Assembly: GCA_017541365.1 (NCBI GenBank)
Contig: JAFXZF010000001.1
Coordinates: 1-51,020, forward strand
Source: Prevotella sp.
Lineage (GTDB): Bacteria > Bacteroidota > Bacteroidia > Bacteroidales > Bacteroidaceae
Length of the DNA stretch: 51,020 nt
Reading direction: 5' to 3'
The translations under genes and the position numbers were made by a program. Positions 19,177-26,868 of this stretch are shown piece by piece. The notes under the pieces are model-generated. The model was given only the letters and a program-made list of their open reading frames with translations, was not told the DNA's origin and made no database searches. Positions within the stretch are counted from its first letter, which is position 1, and every line of letters begins with the position of its first letter.

Positions 19177-20535
19177 ATGTTAGACTTCGAAACCAATAGC
19201 AACAACAACAATACTATACTGGACGTCTTTCCAGCAGCACAGGAAAATAGTATCATCAAGGTCATCGGCGTAGGCGGTGGCGGTGGCAACGCTGTCAACC
19301 ACATGTATCGCGAGGGCATACACGACGTGTCGTTTGTGCTCTGCAATACCGATGCCCAGGCACTCAATGACTCACCCATACCTGTTCACCTGCAGCTCGG
19401 CAGCGAGGGACTGGGTGCCGGCAACCGTCCTGAGAAGGCGCGCGAAGCTGCCGAGGAGAGCATCGAGGATGTACGCCGTATGCTCAATGACGGCACCAAG
19501 ATGACATTCATCACCGCTGGCATGGGTGGTGGCACAGGTACTGGTGCTGCACCTATCATAGCTCGTGAGTCAAAGGCCATGGGCATACTTACCGTGGGTA
19601 TCGTCACCATACCATTCAAGTTTGAGGGTATGAAGAAAATCAATCAGGCACTCGATGGAGTGGAGGAGATGGCAAAGAATGTCGATGCACTCCTCGTCAT
19701 CAACAACGAGCGCCTGCGCCAGATATACTCCGACCTCTCTGTCAACGAGGCTTTTGCCAAAGCCGACGACACACTGTCAGTGGCAGCAAAGTCTATCGCT
19801 GAGATTATCACCGTACACGGAAAGATAAATCTCGACTTCAACGATGTCAAGACGGTGCTCAAAGATGGTGGCGTAGCCATCATGTCAACAGGTTACGGCG
19901 AGGGCGACGGACGTGTGAAGCAGGCTATCGCCGATGCTCTCAACTCCCCACTGCTCAATGACAATGATGTCTTCAACTCACAGAAGATACTCCTCTCTGT
20001 CACTCATGCCGATGATGCCAACCACAAGGGACTCATGATGGATGAGATGAACGAGATCAACGACTTCATGGAGAAGTTCAACAACTTCGAACTCAAGTGG
20101 GGTATAGCCAACGACCCATCACTTGGCGACAAGGTCAAGGTCACCATCCTCGCTACGGGCTTCGGACTCGCCGATGTCGATGACGAACTCAAGAAACGTC
20201 AGCAGAAGCGTACCGCAGAGGATATGGCACGCCTCGCAGAGAAAGAGGAGAAGGAGCGCATGGACCGTGAGCGCATGGGACGCTACTACGGTGCCGACGG
20301 CACCAACCACCCAGCTAAGCGCCGTGCCAACTGTTACCTCTTCAAGGCAGAGGACCTCGACAACGAAGACCTTATCCTCGCTGTGGAAAACAATACCACC
20401 TACGGACGTACCCGTCAGCAACTCGAGCACCTCAACCACCTCTCTGTAACCTACAAGAAACCCGAAGAACCAACTGCTGCGACTGATACCACCTCTTCCA
20501 GCGACCCTGTAGAGGGAGTCATCAGCTTCGCGTAG
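19177..20535 (+). CDS. ftsZ: Cell division tubulin homologue FtsZ
   Basis: 452 residues. VIGVGGGGGNAVNHM starts the GTPase domain, MGGGTGTGAAPI is the tubulin signature, and KINLDFNDVKTVLKDGG holds the catalytic T7 loop. It forms the Z-ring. The body ends near residue 330, followed by a basic linker (KKRQQKRTAEDMARLAEKEE). The very C-terminus (SSSDPVEGVISFA) does not show the DIPAFLRR-type peptide of proteobacterial FtsZ; LAVENNTTYGRTR about 50 residues from the end is the nearest look-alike. The 46-base gap before it contains repeated CCTCAAACCTCAAATCTC words. Confidence 0.97.
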   Translation: MLDFETNSNNNNTILDVFPAAQENSIIKVIGVGGGGGNAVNHMYREGIHDVSFVLCNTDAQALNDSPIPVHLQLGSEGLGAGNRPEKAREAAEESIEDVRRMLNDGTKMTFITAGMGGGTGTGAAPIIARESKAMGILTVGIVTIPFKFEGMKKINQALDGVEEMAKNVDALLVINNERLRQIYSDLSVNEAFAKADDTLSVAAKSIAEIITVHGKINLDFNDVKTVLKDGGVAIMSTGYGEGDGRVKQAIADALNSPLLNDNDVFNSQKILLSVTHADDANHKGLMMDEMNEINDFMEKFNNFELKWGIANDPSLGDKVKVTILATGFGLADVDDELKKRQQKRTAEDMARLAEKEEKERMDRERMGRYYGADGTNHPAKRRANCYLFKAEDLDNEDLILAVENNTTYGRTRQQLEHLNHLSVTYKKPEEPTAATDTTSSSDPVEGVISFA

Positions 20536-20549
20536 CATGATTTAATACA

Positions 20550-21890
20550 GTGGATTGGCAACACCTTATAAGCAACAAACGACTGGGGCAGGAACTGCAC
20601 CACGCAGAGCGTCATGATGAGCGTTCAGAGTTTAAGCGTGATTACGACCGCTTGATATTCTCAGCTCCCTTCCGTCGTTTGCAGAACAAGACGCAGGTAT
20701 TTCCCCTCCCAGGCTCCATCTTCGTTCACAATCGTCTCACGCACTCTCTCGAGGTAGCGAGTGTCGGTATGTCATTAGGCAGCGACGTGGCACGCGATGT
20801 CATACGCCGTGACCCCACACTTGCTGGTTCGCTCGTCGAGGAACTCGGTACCATCGTCTCCAGCGCCTGTCTGGCACACGACCTTGGCAACCCACCCTTC
20901 GGTCACTCCGGCGAGAAGGCGATACAGACATTCTTCTCAGAGGGAGCAGGCTCTGTACTCCGTGACAAGCTCCCCGACGATGTGTGGAGCGACCTCATAC
21001 ACTTTGAGGGCAATGCCAATGCCTTCCGCATACTCACACACCGTTTCTCGGGCAGGCGTGAAGGAGGCTTTGCTATGACATACAGCACCCTCGCCTCCAT
21101 CGTCAAGTACCCATACCCCTCCACGGCTATACCTTACGTAGGCAAGGAGAAGTTTGGTTTCTTCGCCTCCGAAGCCCCCACCTATAAGAAGATAGCATCA
21201 GAGCTGGGCATTCACAAATTGACAAATTCCTCAGGTGAGGCTTACTCCCGTCATCCCTTGGTATATCTCGTAGAAGCAGCAGATGATATATGCTATGAGG
21301 TAATGGATATCGAAGATGCCCACAAACTCAAGCTGCTCAGTTTTGAGGAGACACGCGGTCTGCTCCTCGCCTTCTTCGACGATGACGTGCAGCGTGCCAT
21401 CCTGCAGCGCATAGAGACAGAGCATATCACCGACGAAAACGAACAAGTGGTATATATGCGTGCCTGCGTCATCGGCAAACTCGAAAATGAGTGTGTCGAT
21501 GCCTTCCTGCACAATGAGGCAGCCATCATGGCAGGCACCTTCAAGGGGTCGCTGATAAAACATATCGGAGAACGTCAGCGCCGAGCATACGAACAATGTA
21601 CCAAGGTAGCCCTCAGCAAGATATACCACTCCAAACCCGTTCTCGACATCGAGCTTGGCGGTTATCATATCATGGGCACCATCCTTGAGCGCATGGTCGA
21701 TGCTATCATCAGTCCCGACCGTTTCTACTCACAGCAGCTCCTGCGCCGTGTCAGCAGTCAGTATGAGATAGAAGCTCCCGATATGCCCACACGCGTCATG
21801 GCAGTCATCGATTTCATCTCAGGCATGACCGATGTCTTCGCCCTCGACTTCTACCAGAAGATCAATGGCACCTCGCTGCCGATAATATAA
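20550..21890 (+). CDS. dgt: Deoxyguanosinetriphosphate triphosphohydrolase-like protein (HD domain)
   Basis: 446 residues starting at a GTG 14 bases after ftsZ. Family motifs are RDYDRLIFSAPFRRLQNKTQ, VHNRLTHSLEVASVG (first metal His) and CLAHDLGNPPFGHSGE (the HD pair). VEAADDICYEVMDIEDA carries the later metal Asp. These enzymes cleave dGTP to deoxyguanosine and triphosphate and limit dNTP pools. Close spacing puts it in the dcw transcript. Confidence 0.93.
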   Translation: MDWQHLISNKRLGQELHHAERHDERSEFKRDYDRLIFSAPFRRLQNKTQVFPLPGSIFVHNRLTHSLEVASVGMSLGSDVARDVIRRDPTLAGSLVEELGTIVSSACLAHDLGNPPFGHSGEKAIQTFFSEGAGSVLRDKLPDDVWSDLIHFEGNANAFRILTHRFSGRREGGFAMTYSTLASIVKYPYPSTAIPYVGKEKFGFFASEAPTYKKIASELGIHKLTNSSGEAYSRHPLVYLVEAADDICYEVMDIEDAHKLKLLSFEETRGLLLAFFDDDVQRAILQRIETEHITDENEQVVYMRACVIGKLENECVDAFLHNEAAIMAGTFKGSLIKHIGERQRRAYEQCTKVALSKIYHSKPVLDIELGGYHIMGTILERMVDAIISPDRFYSQQLLRRVSSQYEIEAPDMPTRVMAVIDFISGMTDVFALDFYQKINGTSLPII

Positions 21891-21902
21891 TTCCCCCTCC
21901 CT

Positions 21903-22793
21903 ATGTTTTCTTTCCGCAAGCAAGATCGCAATGCCGCCATACTGTTTCTCAGCATAATAGTATTGGTGGTATTATTATTTCCCCTGCTCAAGAAAGAAGG
22001 TGATAACCTTAACGATAACTATCCTTTCTCTACCCAGAGAGGAATTAAGGGTGAGTCTTCCAATCTCCCCTCTCTAAACAGAGAAGGGGCGGGGGTGAGT
22101 CTCTTTCCCTTCGACCCCAACACCGCCGACAGCATACAGCTGTTGCGCCTTGGACTGAAACCCTGGCAGGTGCGCAATATATATAAGTACCGCGCGAAGG
22201 GCGGCAGATACCGCACTAAGGAAGACTTCGCCATGCTCTACGGACTCACCCTGGAGCACTATCGTCGCCTCGAACCATATATCAAGATAGCTCCCGAGGT
22301 CATGGCACGCGACGTGATAGTTAGAAGGAATAACGAGAACGTTAACCATAGCCATAATGCCAACGCTAATGTCCCGATCACTCCCCCCAATAAAAAGCTC
22401 TCTCCTGGCGAGACTCTCGACATCAATACCGCCGACACTACGTCACTCAAGCGCATACCAGGCATCGGTTCCTATTTTGCCCGTCGCATAGTAGAGCTGC
22501 GCCAGCGTCGTCAGGCATTCACCTCGCCCGACGAACTCCTCGCTATACGCAATTTCCCAGAGTCATCACTCGTCTATATGACCTGTTCGCAAAACTTCCC
22601 CAAGGTGCATGTCAACAGTTCTACCTTGCAACAGCTCAAGGAACATCCCCTCATCAACCACACCCAGGCAACCGACATCCTACGATATCGCCGCCTGAAT
22701 GGAGCCATACACTCCATCAATGACATGGCACTCCTCCCATCGTTCACCAAGGAGAAACTTTCGCGTATCGCCCCCTTCCTCATCTTCGACTAA
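21903..22793 (+). CDS. Membrane-anchored helix-hairpin-helix (ComEA-like) protein
   Basis: 296 residues. One N-terminal membrane span lies at residues ~11-30. There are several helix-hairpin-helix units: FDPNTADSIQLLRLGL near 73, LDINTADTTSLKRIPGIG near 170 and VHVNSSTLQQLKEHPLI near 235. ComEA-type domains bind DNA without sequence preference; a role in DNA uptake or handling at the envelope is inference. Residues ~42-66 (STQRGIKGESSNLPSLNREG...) are encoded by a duplicated palindromic repeat and look like an in-frame insertion. It starts 12 bases after dgt. Confidence 0.85.
   Translation: MFSFRKQDRNAAILFLSIIVLVVLLFPLLKKEGDNLNDNYPFSTQRGIKGESSNLPSLNREGAGVSLFPFDPNTADSIQLLRLGLKPWQVRNIYKYRAKGGRYRTKEDFAMLYGLTLEHYRRLEPYIKIAPEVMARDVIVRRNNENVNHSHNANANVPITPPNKKLSPGETLDINTADTTSLKRIPGIGSYFARRIVELRQRRQAFTSPDELLAIRNFPESSLVYMTCSQNFPKVHVNSSTLQQLKEHPLINHTQATDILRYRRLNGAIHSINDMALLPSFTKEKLSRIAPFLIFD
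22025..22102 (+). repeat. Two copies of a REP-like palindromic repeat inside the ComEA-like gene
   Basis: Copy 1 (22025-22058) reads TTTCTCTACCCAGAGAGG and ends AAGGGTGAGTCT. Copy 2 (22067-22102) reads CCCCTCTCTAAACAGAGAAG and ends GGGGGTGAGTCT. Both have a CTCT...AGAG hairpin followed by GGGTGAGTCT. Such CCCTCTCT-loop-AGAGGGG-GGGTGAG units are frequent intergenic repeats in Bacteroidota. Here both copies are read in frame, as RGIKGES and REGAGVSL. Confidence 0.7.
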
Positions 22794-22796
22794 TGT

Positions 22797-22827
22797 AGCT
22801 ATGCTTCATCTACCTTCTGGCATAGCT
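22797..22827 (+). terminator. Hairpin after the dcw/dgt operon (weak terminator candidate)
   Basis: AGCTATGC (22797-22804) pairs with GCATAGCT (22820-22827) across a 15-base loop, right after the stop of the ComEA-like gene. No T-run follows, so termination here is uncertain; a stronger hairpin lies at 22927. Confidence 0.35.
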
Positions 22828-22837
22828 TCAGAATTAT

Positions 22838-22895
22838 AAACCATATGCTTTAAGCCCCTAAACCATATGCTTTAGCATTGCAAACCCTATGCTTT
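22838..22895. repeat. Three 22-bp periodic repeats (AAACCATATGCTTT)
   Basis: AAACCATATGCTTT starts at 22838 and 22860, and AAACCCTATGCTTT at 22882, exactly 22 bases apart. The unit is nearly palindromic (AAA...CATATG...TTT). A different repeat with the same layout and period is at 41274-41355. Confidence 0.8.
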
Positions 22896-22926
22896 TCCAA
22901 TGCAATCTATAATCTATAATCTGCAG

Positions 22927-22999
22927 TCTTAACCTCCCTATCGGGAACCTGCATGAATGCAGGGCTGAAGGCCCATATAGGAAGGTTAGGGAGTTTTTT
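22927..22999 (+). terminator. Terminator with long imperfect stem and six T
   Basis: TCTTAACCTCCCTAT (22927-22941) can pair with ATAGGAAGGTTAGGGA (22977-22992), allowing a few mismatches and G-T pairs. Six T follow at 22994-22999. The ~35-base loop carries a smaller GCAT hairpin. It probably ends the dcw-dgt transcript. Confidence 0.6.
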
Positions 23000-23050
23000 G
23001 CGCAAAAACTTTTTTTCTGCCCTTTTTTTGTTGGTTTCAAAAATTATTGT

Positions 23051-23058
23051 TACTTTTG
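23051..23058 (+). promoter_or_regulatory. Candidate promoter for the non-coding RNA region
   Basis: TACTTTTG fits the -7 box and is followed by about 340 bases without a convincing reading frame but with strong secondary structure. Two small hairpins (AAAGGT...ACCTTT around GGTGC-TTC-GCACC at 23074-23107, and GGCTTG-AGCG-CAAGCC near 23114-23129) come before the long hairpin at 23182. Confidence 0.5.
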
Positions 23059-23181
23059 TACTCGAACGCCAGAAAAGGTGCTTGGAGCGGTGCTTCGCAC
23101 CACCTTTCACATAGGGCTTGAGCGCAAGCCGCTGGTGTGATTTTATTGGTAAAACTAATTCGCGCGTAGTACTACGTTTGG

Positions 23182-23301
23182 AATGTCCCTGAACCTCGGA
23201 AATTCATAAGACATTCATACAACAAATAAGTATCAGCGCCTGCGCATAGCGTGGGCTGAGCTTATCTGTATGAATGGGTCATCCGAGGACCTTGGGACAT
23301 T
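23182..23301 (+). ncRNA. 6S-like RNA candidate: long hairpin with central bubble
   Basis: The arms pair as AATGTCCC/GGGACATT (23182-23189 with 23294-23301), CCTCGG/CCGAGG (23194-23199 with 23283-23288), CATTCATACA/TGTATGAATG (23212-23221 with 23267-23276), ATAAG/CTTAT and TCAGC/GCTGA. A short apical CGC-ATA-GCG hairpin closes it. Between the second and third stems is an open bubble of 12 bases on the 5' side and 6 on the 3' side. A rod-like RNA with a large internal bubble mimicking an open promoter is the hallmark of 6S RNA, which binds and inhibits RNA polymerase. The full transcript probably extends further on both sides. No reading frame occupies it. The 6S assignment is inference from structure only. 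Confidence 0.55.
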
Positions 23302-23406
23302 GATAAGAGCAGTTTCACGCTTTTATTATGTCTCAGGGTTCTTTGTTATTGAGCCCATCACCAATCAAACAGTTAAGTACTGTCGCTCATAAACTTATAT
23401 GCGTAG

Positions 23407-24441
23407 ATGGATTTTGTAATCAGAGAACTTAAATCTGTCAACAATCCACGTTCCATTCATGGGATATACCCATATCGTGGAAAGATTTCAGCGTTGGATG
23501 CAGAGCAGATTTTATCTCAAATGCCCAAGGGCAGTACTGTCCTTGACCCTTTTTGTGGCTCTGGAACAATTGTATATGAAGGTATGAAGCATGGACTTCA
23601 TACTATAGGTATTGATGCCAATCCGATTGCTGTTACTTTGTCAAATGGGAAGATACACATCCCGTTATCATTTCAAGAGGTTGAATATGAGGTAAACAAC
23701 GTAATACAGAGGGCAAAAGCGCAAACCCATGTGCCAATTGCACCAGAATATCCAGCAAGCCTTTTTCATAAAGAATCTCTCGATGAAATTATGAGGATGT
23801 CTGTTTTCTATGATGAAATGTCCGATTATGTCAAAGCATGCTTTCTCGGCGCAATAGCCTTAACAGCAAGAGGATGTAATGATTACAAATGGACATCAAG
23901 TACGGTTGGTAAGAATATAGAGCCGAAAAGGTATATCCCTTTTTATGAAAAACTTCAATTGAAGATAAAAAAGCATTATCTGCCAATAGCAAATGATAGT
24001 ACGATTTATTATGAAGACAGTAGGAATCTTGACAATGTTATCAAACCAAATTCGATAGATTTTATTTTCTCAAGTCCACCATATTTTGACTGTCTTGACT
24101 ATACGGCCTATTATGCTAGAATTATTTATGACATATTAGGCTTCGAGAGAATTCAAATCAGATCGAGACTCATACAAAGTTTTGAGAACTATAAAGAGGA
24201 CATGAAAACTGTTCTCGACAAGCTTTACAATGTTCTTAAACCTGGTGGCCAAGTTATCTTCGTAGTAGGTGACAAGAAGATACATGGTAGAGTTATAAAT
24301 GGTGCTGAATATTTTCAATCCATAAGCCCATTTAAAGACTACACCATCGTGGAACGGTCTTACTCTGGCACAAGTTCAAAGGTATTTGATGCAATAAACA
24401 AAACAGACAGAAAAGAACAAATAGTTATATGGACAAAATAG
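23407..24441 (+). CDS. SAM-dependent DNA methyltransferase (SPPY type), first methylase of a restriction-modification cassette
   Basis: 344 residues. The SAM loop is VLDPFCGSGTIVYEG (residues ~45-59) and the catalytic motif is FSSPPYFDCLDY (~221-232), with a ~150-residue variable region between them that probably recognises DNA. SPPY is most often found in N4-cytosine methylases but also in some N6-adenine ones. The order SAM loop, recognition region, catalytic motif resembles the alpha arrangement. It overlaps the next methylase by 13 bases. Base composition is clearly more AT-rich than the dcw genes, and AAA, ATA and TTA codons are frequent, pointing to acquisition by transfer. Confidence 0.88.
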   Translation: MDFVIRELKSVNNPRSIHGIYPYRGKISALDAEQILSQMPKGSTVLDPFCGSGTIVYEGMKHGLHTIGIDANPIAVTLSNGKIHIPLSFQEVEYEVNNVIQRAKAQTHVPIAPEYPASLFHKESLDEIMRMSVFYDEMSDYVKACFLGAIALTARGCNDYKWTSSTVGKNIEPKRYIPFYEKLQLKIKKHYLPIANDSTIYYEDSRNLDNVIKPNSIDFIFSSPPYFDCLDYTAYYARIIYDILGFERIQIRSRLIQSFENYKEDMKTVLDKLYNVLKPGGQVIFVVGDKKIHGRVINGAEYFQSISPFKDYTIVERSYSGTSSKVFDAINKTDRKEQIVIWTK

Positions 24442-25271
24442 AAAAATTGGTATTGGGTGATGCAACCATCTATAATCATGATTCGAGTGATATGAGTGCT
24501 ATTCCTAACGAAAGTGTTCATTTGATAATAACGAGTCCCCCCTATTGGACTCTTAAGGATTATGATGTCGAAGGACAAATTGGCAAGGGAAGTAGTTCGT
24601 ATGACTACTATTTGAGCGAACTTAACAAAGTATGGAAGGAATGTGTCCGCGTTTTAGCTCCAGACGGAAAGATTTGTATAAATATTATGCCATTTCTGTT
24701 GACAGGAAAAGCTGCTCGTTTTGACCGTCGGGAAACACGCTTGGTATTGGGCGATATTGAATCATTTATGAACTCAACAGGCTGCATGTACCAATTCGGG
24801 TTGTATATATGGGATAAAAGAAAGATAGCAAGATTCAGTTCTTTTGGTAGTTATCCTTATCCTCCTAATATTTTCTCCACTTACCCTTATGAATGGATTA
24901 CGGTATTCTCTAAAAAAGGTAAGCGTAAACCTGTAACTAAAGAAATCAAAGAGAAGTCAAAACTCACATCGGAAGAGTGGCAAAAATGGGCAATCAATTC
25001 TATTTGGGAAATGCAGCCAGCAAAGGCAAAGACAGAAGGACATCCCGCTCCTTTTCCTAAGGAACTTCCCATGCGACTTATCAAACTGTATAGTTTCTGG
25101 GGCGATACTGTATTAGACCCATTTGCTGGTACTGGTACAACTCTTTTAGCAGCTCAAGAACTGGGACGCAAATCAATCGGGTTTGAGTTGAATCCTGACT
25201 ACGTAAAACTGATAAAAAACAAACTTACACCGACTATATCACAACAATGCCTATTTACCGGGGAAATATAA
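24429..25271 (+). CDS. Beta-class DNA methyltransferase (SPPY type), second methylase
   Basis: 280 residues. The catalytic motif TSPPYWTLKDY lies at residues 35-45 and the SAM loop VLDPFAGTGTTLLAA at ~228-242, the motif order of beta-class enzymes. HPAPFPKELPMRLIKLY just before the SAM loop is the usual beta-class motif X. The order is opposite to that of the first methylase, so the two are not a simple duplication. Two methylases in one cassette usually means an asymmetric recognition sequence with one enzyme per strand. It overlaps both neighbours (13 and 25 bases). Confidence 0.92.
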   Translation: MDKIEKLVLGDATIYNHDSSDMSAIPNESVHLIITSPPYWTLKDYDVEGQIGKGSSSYDYYLSELNKVWKECVRVLAPDGKICINIMPFLLTGKAARFDRRETRLVLGDIESFMNSTGCMYQFGLYIWDKRKIARFSSFGSYPYPPNIFSTYPYEWITVFSKKGKRKPVTKEIKEKSKLTSEEWQKWAINSIWEMQPAKAKTEGHPAPFPKELPMRLIKLYSFWGDTVLDPFAGTGTTLLAAQELGRKSIGFELNPDYVKLIKNKLTPTISQQCLFTGEI

Positions 25272-25690
25272 ATAGTACGCTTGCTTCTATTGTCGCCAAT
25301 TCTTCTGATGGGGAGGAGAAACAATTCTTCTATCATGTACCATGTAAGAAAAAATTGGAAACCTTAGTGTACTTTGCAAGTAATATCGAATCTAAAGATC
25401 GTTCTGTATTCATACGAGTAAATTATGAATGGGAGTACGGACTAAGGGCACGTAGAATAGACTTGGTGTCAAAAGAATACGATACAATTACTCTCTATAA
25501 GAAGTCTAATAAGTTTGCCACAGACAGTAATGCGATGGACTTATATCGATTGAAGGAAAGTGTCTCAGGTTCTTTTCCTAATCTAAAGGTCAAGTGTATG
25601 CTTCTGTATTCAGATACTGTCGAAGAACAAAGTATCCAGCAGACATTAGATTCATTAAAACTTGATGTGGGATTTATGACAATATTGTAA
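25247..25690 (+). CDS. Unrecognised 147-residue protein of the restriction-modification cassette
   Basis: It overlaps the second methylase by 25 bases and ends two bases before the next gene, so it belongs to the same translationally linked unit. I do not recognise the family. The stretch EYGLRARRIDLVSKEYDTIT followed by LYKKSNKF and MDLYRLK has the rhythm of a PD-(D/E)XK core (Asp, spacer, then a strand with Lys), but the expected E/D-x-K is not present, so it may be a degenerate nuclease fold or something unrelated. Two Cys residues (33 and 117) are isolated. Confidence 0.75.
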   Translation: MPIYRGNINSTLASIVANSSDGEEKQFFYHVPCKKKLETLVYFASNIESKDRSVFIRVNYEWEYGLRARRIDLVSKEYDTITLYKKSNKFATDSNAMDLYRLKESVSGSFPNLKVKCMLLYSDTVEEQSIQQTLDSLKLDVGFMTIL

Positions 25691-25692
25691 TT

Positions 25693-26868
25693 ATGGCATT
25701 TCTTATCAATCGCACAGCAGCAGCTAGAATAGAGTGTTTGCATGCACTTGCTCAGTTAATCGTTGAGAAATTCGGCACCTACGGAACTTCCTTTAATCTT
25801 AAGGATATAAAGTTCGATCGTAATGCCACCAATATACACAAGTTTTGCACATTACTTAAAGAGGATGAACTTGTTGGCAAATATTGCCGATTCAAGGAAA
25901 ATCCTCTTGATGATGCAGGTTGCTCTATAACAAATGGTGTTTTGAGTGACACCACAAAATCAAAAGAGGTGAGCAATACGATTAATGCAATGCATGCGCT
26001 AGGTTTTGTTGAGCGAGTTGGAAGAAAGGTAAGAATAACCCCTTTTGGCGTTAGGTTTGCAAAAACAGAATGTGGAACGGCTGAAATGCAAGCTATCATC
26101 AAAAAGGCAGTTCTAAATTATGGACCAGTTGTAGGGGTTATGTATAGTTTGTCCAAATATAATCCAGGAGAAACCTTTGATGCTGGCGAGATAACTGTGG
26201 GTTATCCTTCTCCAACAGAGTTCGTAGAATATAATGGTAATATGGTTGAATTATCCGCAGGCTCTACGCGTGATTCAAATACTAGAACAAAGTCCTGTAT
26301 TTTGGCATGGCTCACGCAGGGAGGCTACATTAAACCTGTAAATTTCAAACCTACAGCATCGCCTTACGCACACATCGCCTATCGTGATTATATCAATAGC
26401 GAGCATCGAGTGGGACAGGAGTATGAGATGATAGAAATCCCCAATACAGATATAACAGATAGACCTCTTAACTATGACAACCTTACCAAAATGAATTTCT
26501 GCTTAAGGGAGAATGGTCAGGAGATGGTGCGTGAGGCTACAATGTATTACGAATCCAAAATCAAGAATCGTCGCTTTGCTATTCTTTTCTTACTTAATCT
26601 TGCATTTCAAAACAATACGGCTGTAGCATTAAGTGACATTATAGATGTTCTAAAAGAAGACAAAGACAAGTTCGTGATTTCAGAGGAAGACCTTGAGGAT
26701 ACTATATCAACAGAAATAGATATTGCATTCATGGCAGGAATACCTTATGTAGGAAGAATTATGAATGGGAAGTTCTATCTGCAACCAACAAAAGGATTGA
26801 ATATAAAAGAATTAGAGGTGGGTGCTCCACAGGATGTTATAGACTGTCTAAACCAATATAGCTATTAA
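25693..26868 (+). CDS. Unrecognised 391-residue winged-helix-like protein, possible specificity subunit
   Basis: Residues ~90-125 (SNTINAMHALGFVERVGRKV followed by RITPFGVRFAK) read as a winged-helix DNA-binding unit, and a second similar unit is plausible around 205-235 (SCILAWLTQGGYIKPV). There is no SAM loop or obvious nuclease motif. Lying between the methylases and the nuclease gene, and joined to the latter by a TAATG stop-start, it could supply DNA recognition to the nuclease; this is inference. AT-rich codon use matches the rest of the cassette. Confidence 0.8.
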   Translation: MAFLINRTAAARIECLHALAQLIVEKFGTYGTSFNLKDIKFDRNATNIHKFCTLLKEDELVGKYCRFKENPLDDAGCSITNGVLSDTTKSKEVSNTINAMHALGFVERVGRKVRITPFGVRFAKTECGTAEMQAIIKKAVLNYGPVVGVMYSLSKYNPGETFDAGEITVGYPSPTEFVEYNGNMVELSAGSTRDSNTRTKSCILAWLTQGGYIKPVNFKPTASPYAHIAYRDYINSEHRVGQEYEMIEIPNTDITDRPLNYDNLTKMNFCLRENGQEMVREATMYYESKIKNRRFAILFLLNLAFQNNTAVALSDIIDVLKEDKDKFVISEEDLEDTISTEIDIAFMAGIPYVGRIMNGKFYLQPTKGLNIKELEVGAPQDVIDCLNQYSY

